From positions 1 through 7,614 of the forward strand of contig JAQSWC010000078.1 of NCBI GenBank assembly GCA_029266815.1: a stretch of 7,614 nucleotides of DNA, read 5' to 3'. This document shows positions 6,059 through 7,614 of this stretch, one piece after another; positions within the stretch are counted from its first letter, which is position 1; the number at the start of each line of letters is the position of its first letter. The stretch comes from Paucimonas sp. (lineage in GTDB: Bacteria > Pseudomonadota > Gammaproteobacteria > Burkholderiales > Burkholderiaceae_D). A program made the translations under genes and the position numbers. Below the pieces are notes generated by a model that did not search any database, was not told where the DNA came from, and saw nothing but the letters and a program-made list of their open reading frames with translations.

Positions 6059-6682
6059 TTACAGAATCGCGTGCTGCTGCAAGTAGCGGTAAACAATTTC
6101 CAGCCGGCTTTTCGCGCTGTCCAGTTCAAGCAGCTTTTGCCTTGCCTTCAGCGGAATCGGCAGCAGTTCGCACCAGCGGTTGGCCACCCAGGCCGTGTCT
6201 TCGAAATGGAGCTTGACGAACTTTGGGGCGATGCCGTTGCCGTCTTCGGAGGCGGCCTTGGCATTGAGATTGTCGATGACAGTCTTCAATGCCTTGGCGC
6301 ATCGCATGTGCACGTCGTTGATCGGGGCCGCGTCGTCTGCCTTGATCATTTCCACCTGGGCTTCGAGCCTGTGGTCGTCCAGCTCGCGCGTATCGAATAT
6401 GCGGAAGCGTTCGCCGCCGCGCACATCCACGGCGAGTATGCCGGTGCTGATCATGTCGACATGGTCGATATGCGCGAGGCAACCCACTGTTTCCGGTTCG
6501 GCCGCCACCCCCACTTCCTTGCCGCTCTTGATGAGCACGATGCCGAAAGGCTTTTTCTCGCGCAGACATTCGCGCATCATGTCGATATAGCGCGCTTCGA
6601 AGACGCGAAGCGGCAAGGTTCCGCCAGGGAAAAGAACCGCGTTAAGCGGAAAGAGAGGGAGCCACGGTGCGGAATCTGACAT
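6059..6682 (-). CDS. Stand-alone LON substrate-binding-domain protein
   Basis: A 207-residue protein from ATG 6682-6680. The N-terminus LPLFPLNAVLFPGGTLPLRV followed by FEARYIDMM is the hallmark of the Lon N-terminal substrate-binding domain (LON/PUA-like beta fold, about residues 8-130). A helical C-terminal part ends in QKLLELDSAKSRLEIVYRYL. The AAA+ ATPase and Ser-Lys protease domains of real Lon (about 800 residues) are absent, so it is not expected to be a protease although such genes are often labelled 'peptidase S16'. Its biochemical role is not established; substrate or peptide binding is a reasonable inference from the fold. It lies 61 bp downstream of rapZ on the same strand and converges on mutY with 13 bp between stops. 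No Shine-Dalgarno site is evident before the ATG, and there is no better in-frame start upstream. Confidence 0.88.
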   Translation of the reverse strand: MSDSAPWLPLFPLNAVLFPGGTLPLRVFEARYIDMMRECLREKKPFGIVLIKSGKEVGVAAEPETVGCLAHIDHVDMISTGILAVDVRGGERFRIFDTRELDDHRLEAQVEMIKADDAAPINDVHMRCAKALKTVIDNLNAKAASEDGNGIAPKFVKLHFEDTAWVANRWCELLPIPLKARQKLLELDSAKSRLEIVYRYLQQHAIL

Positions 6683-6711
6683 CGTCGGTTGTGGTAAGCG
6701 CTCGAACAGCC

Positions 6712-6717
6712 ATGATA
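6712..6717 (-). promoter_or_regulatory. Weak candidate -10 element upstream of the LON-domain gene
   Basis: The minus strand reads TATCAT here, a five-of-six match to the sigma-70 -10 consensus, in the 61-bp gap after rapZ. A start near 6705 would leave a leader of about 23 bases. No acceptable -35 hexamer lies 16-18 bp upstream, so read-through from rapZ is at least as likely. The gap shows no terminator hairpin. Confidence 0.2.
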
Positions 6718-6743
6718 GACGATTTGACTCGCTTTTTAGCCGT

Positions 6744-7607
6744 TTAGCTCAATTCCCTGTGACGCAGCAGTACACGCTCGATGCGGCCAAAGTAATGCGC
6801 CAGTTGCTCGGCGATATAGACCGAGCGGTGCTGGCCCCCCGTGCAGCCGATGGCAATCGTCAGATAGCTGCGGTTGTCGTTTTTGAAGGACGGCAACCAT
6901 TTCTCGACGAAGGCACGTATATCGCTCATCAAGGCGTGCGCTTCGGGTTGCGCCGCGAGAAACTCGGCAACCGGCGCATCTTTTCCGGTCAATGGGCGAA
7001 GATTGAGATCGTAAAAAGGATTTGGCAGCACGCGTACGTCAAAGACAAGGTCGGCATCGAGCGGCACACCGAACTTGAATGCAAAGGATTCGAACAGCAT
7101 GGTCAGCGGTGTTCGTTCAGTGTCGACGATATCCTTGATCCACTGGCGCAGCTTGTTGGCGCTGACGCCCGATGTATCGATCACATGGCCAATGCCTTCC
7201 ACGACGGACAGCATTTCGCGCTCGCGATGTATGCATTCGATCAGCGTGGGACGATCGCTCGGGCTCTGGTCGGCGCGCAGGCGGTGGGAAAGCGGGTGGC
7301 TACGCCTTGTTTCGGAAAACCGCGCGATCAGCGACTCTGTCTTCGCCGTCAGGAAGAGCACCTTGATGTCGTGCCCTTCCTCTTTCAACCCCTGTATGTC
7401 CGAAGGCAGGCTGGCCAGGGAATCGGCACTGCGCGCGTCCATCGCGATGGCGAGAGAATCGGCGCCTTCTTCCAGCCGGGTGGCGACCAGCGCCCGCAGC
7501 AATGTCGGCGGCAGATTGTCGACACAGAAATAGCCTGCGTCTTCCAGTGCATTCAAACCGACTGATTTACCCGAACCCGATATACCAGTTAAGAGAATAA
7601 TCCGCAT
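6744..7607 (-). CDS. rapZ: RapZ-family nucleotide-binding protein (RNase adapter / YvcJ-type P-loop protein)
   Basis: A 287-residue protein from ATG 7607-7605. The N-terminal P-loop is GISGSGKS (8-15), followed by ALEDAGYFCVDNLPP (20-34) and IAMDAR (54-59). The C-terminal domain shows ESFAFKFGVP, DADLVFDVRVLPNP, LRPLTGKD and the highly conserved SYLTIAIGCTGGQHRSVYIA. Size and motifs match E. coli RapZ (284) throughout. In E. coli RapZ binds the small RNAs GlmZ and GlmY and directs RNase E to GlmZ, controlling glucosamine-6-phosphate synthase; Gram-positive YvcJ binds and hydrolyses nucleotides. The protein ends RHRELS and lacks the basic KRKP tail that follows in E. coli, so GlmZ-type RNA binding cannot be assumed. 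A TGA at 7612-7610 sits two bases before the ATG and might be the stop of an upstream gene (often hprK in betaproteobacteria), but too little is visible to tell. The LON-domain gene follows. Confidence 0.96.
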   Translation of the reverse strand: MRIILLTGISGSGKSVGLNALEDAGYFCVDNLPPTLLRALVATRLEEGADSLAIAMDARSADSLASLPSDIQGLKEEGHDIKVLFLTAKTESLIARFSETRRSHPLSHRLRADQSPSDRPTLIECIHREREMLSVVEGIGHVIDTSGVSANKLRQWIKDIVDTERTPLTMLFESFAFKFGVPLDADLVFDVRVLPNPFYDLNLRPLTGKDAPVAEFLAAQPEAHALMSDIRAFVEKWLPSFKNDNRSYLTIAIGCTGGQHRSVYIAEQLAHYFGRIERVLLRHRELS

Positions 7608-7614
7608 GCTCAGG

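Noticed and set aside
6759..7565. 268-codon plus-strand frame opposite rapZ, and a 202-codon frame opposite the LON-domain gene (6071-6679)
   Set aside because: The minus-strand frames encode full-length proteins with family motifs. The plus frames have no recognisable motif and are shadows of codon bias.

Overview
This window looks like ordinary chromosomal housekeeping sequence from a GC-rich proteobacterium, most likely a betaproteobacterium. That assignment is an inference. It rests on the pairing of a TPR lipoprotein gene with lolB, on a mutM / dynamin-like GTPase / mutY cluster, and on a stand-alone LON-domain gene next to rapZ. I see no tRNA, rRNA, insertion sequence, CRISPR array or phage gene, and almost every base is coding.

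Left block (minus strand, about 1-2015): a TPR-repeat lipoprotein gene is followed after 37 bp by the first 62 codons of lolB, which runs off the window. Both products carry lipoprotein signal peptides. LolB inserts lipoproteins into the outer membrane. The TPR protein resembles the adaptor class that includes Pseudomonas LbcA, so this is an envelope-maintenance unit.

Central block (plus strand, 2134-6045): mutM, a 645-residue dynamin-family GTPase and mutY lie in one apparent operon. MutM and MutY are the two DNA glycosylases of the 8-oxoguanine (GO) repair pathway. The GTPase gene lies between them and its stop codon shares a base with the mutY start codon. The link between a dynamin-like protein and oxidative-damage repair is the most interesting feature here. 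The 118-bp gap between the TPR gene and mutM carries an AT-rich core that could serve divergent promoters, flanked by two short dyads at nearly equal distances.

Right block (minus strand, 6059-7607): rapZ is followed by a small LON substrate-binding-domain protein, which converges on mutY with only 13 bp between the stop codons. A hairpin plus T-tract on the minus strand, located inside the 3' end of mutY, is a plausible terminator for this block.

Three consecutive gene starts need correction from longest-ORF calls: TTG for the TPR lipoprotein (2015), TTG for mutM (2134) and GTG for the GTPase (3017). Each is decided by a protein feature or a Shine-Dalgarno site.
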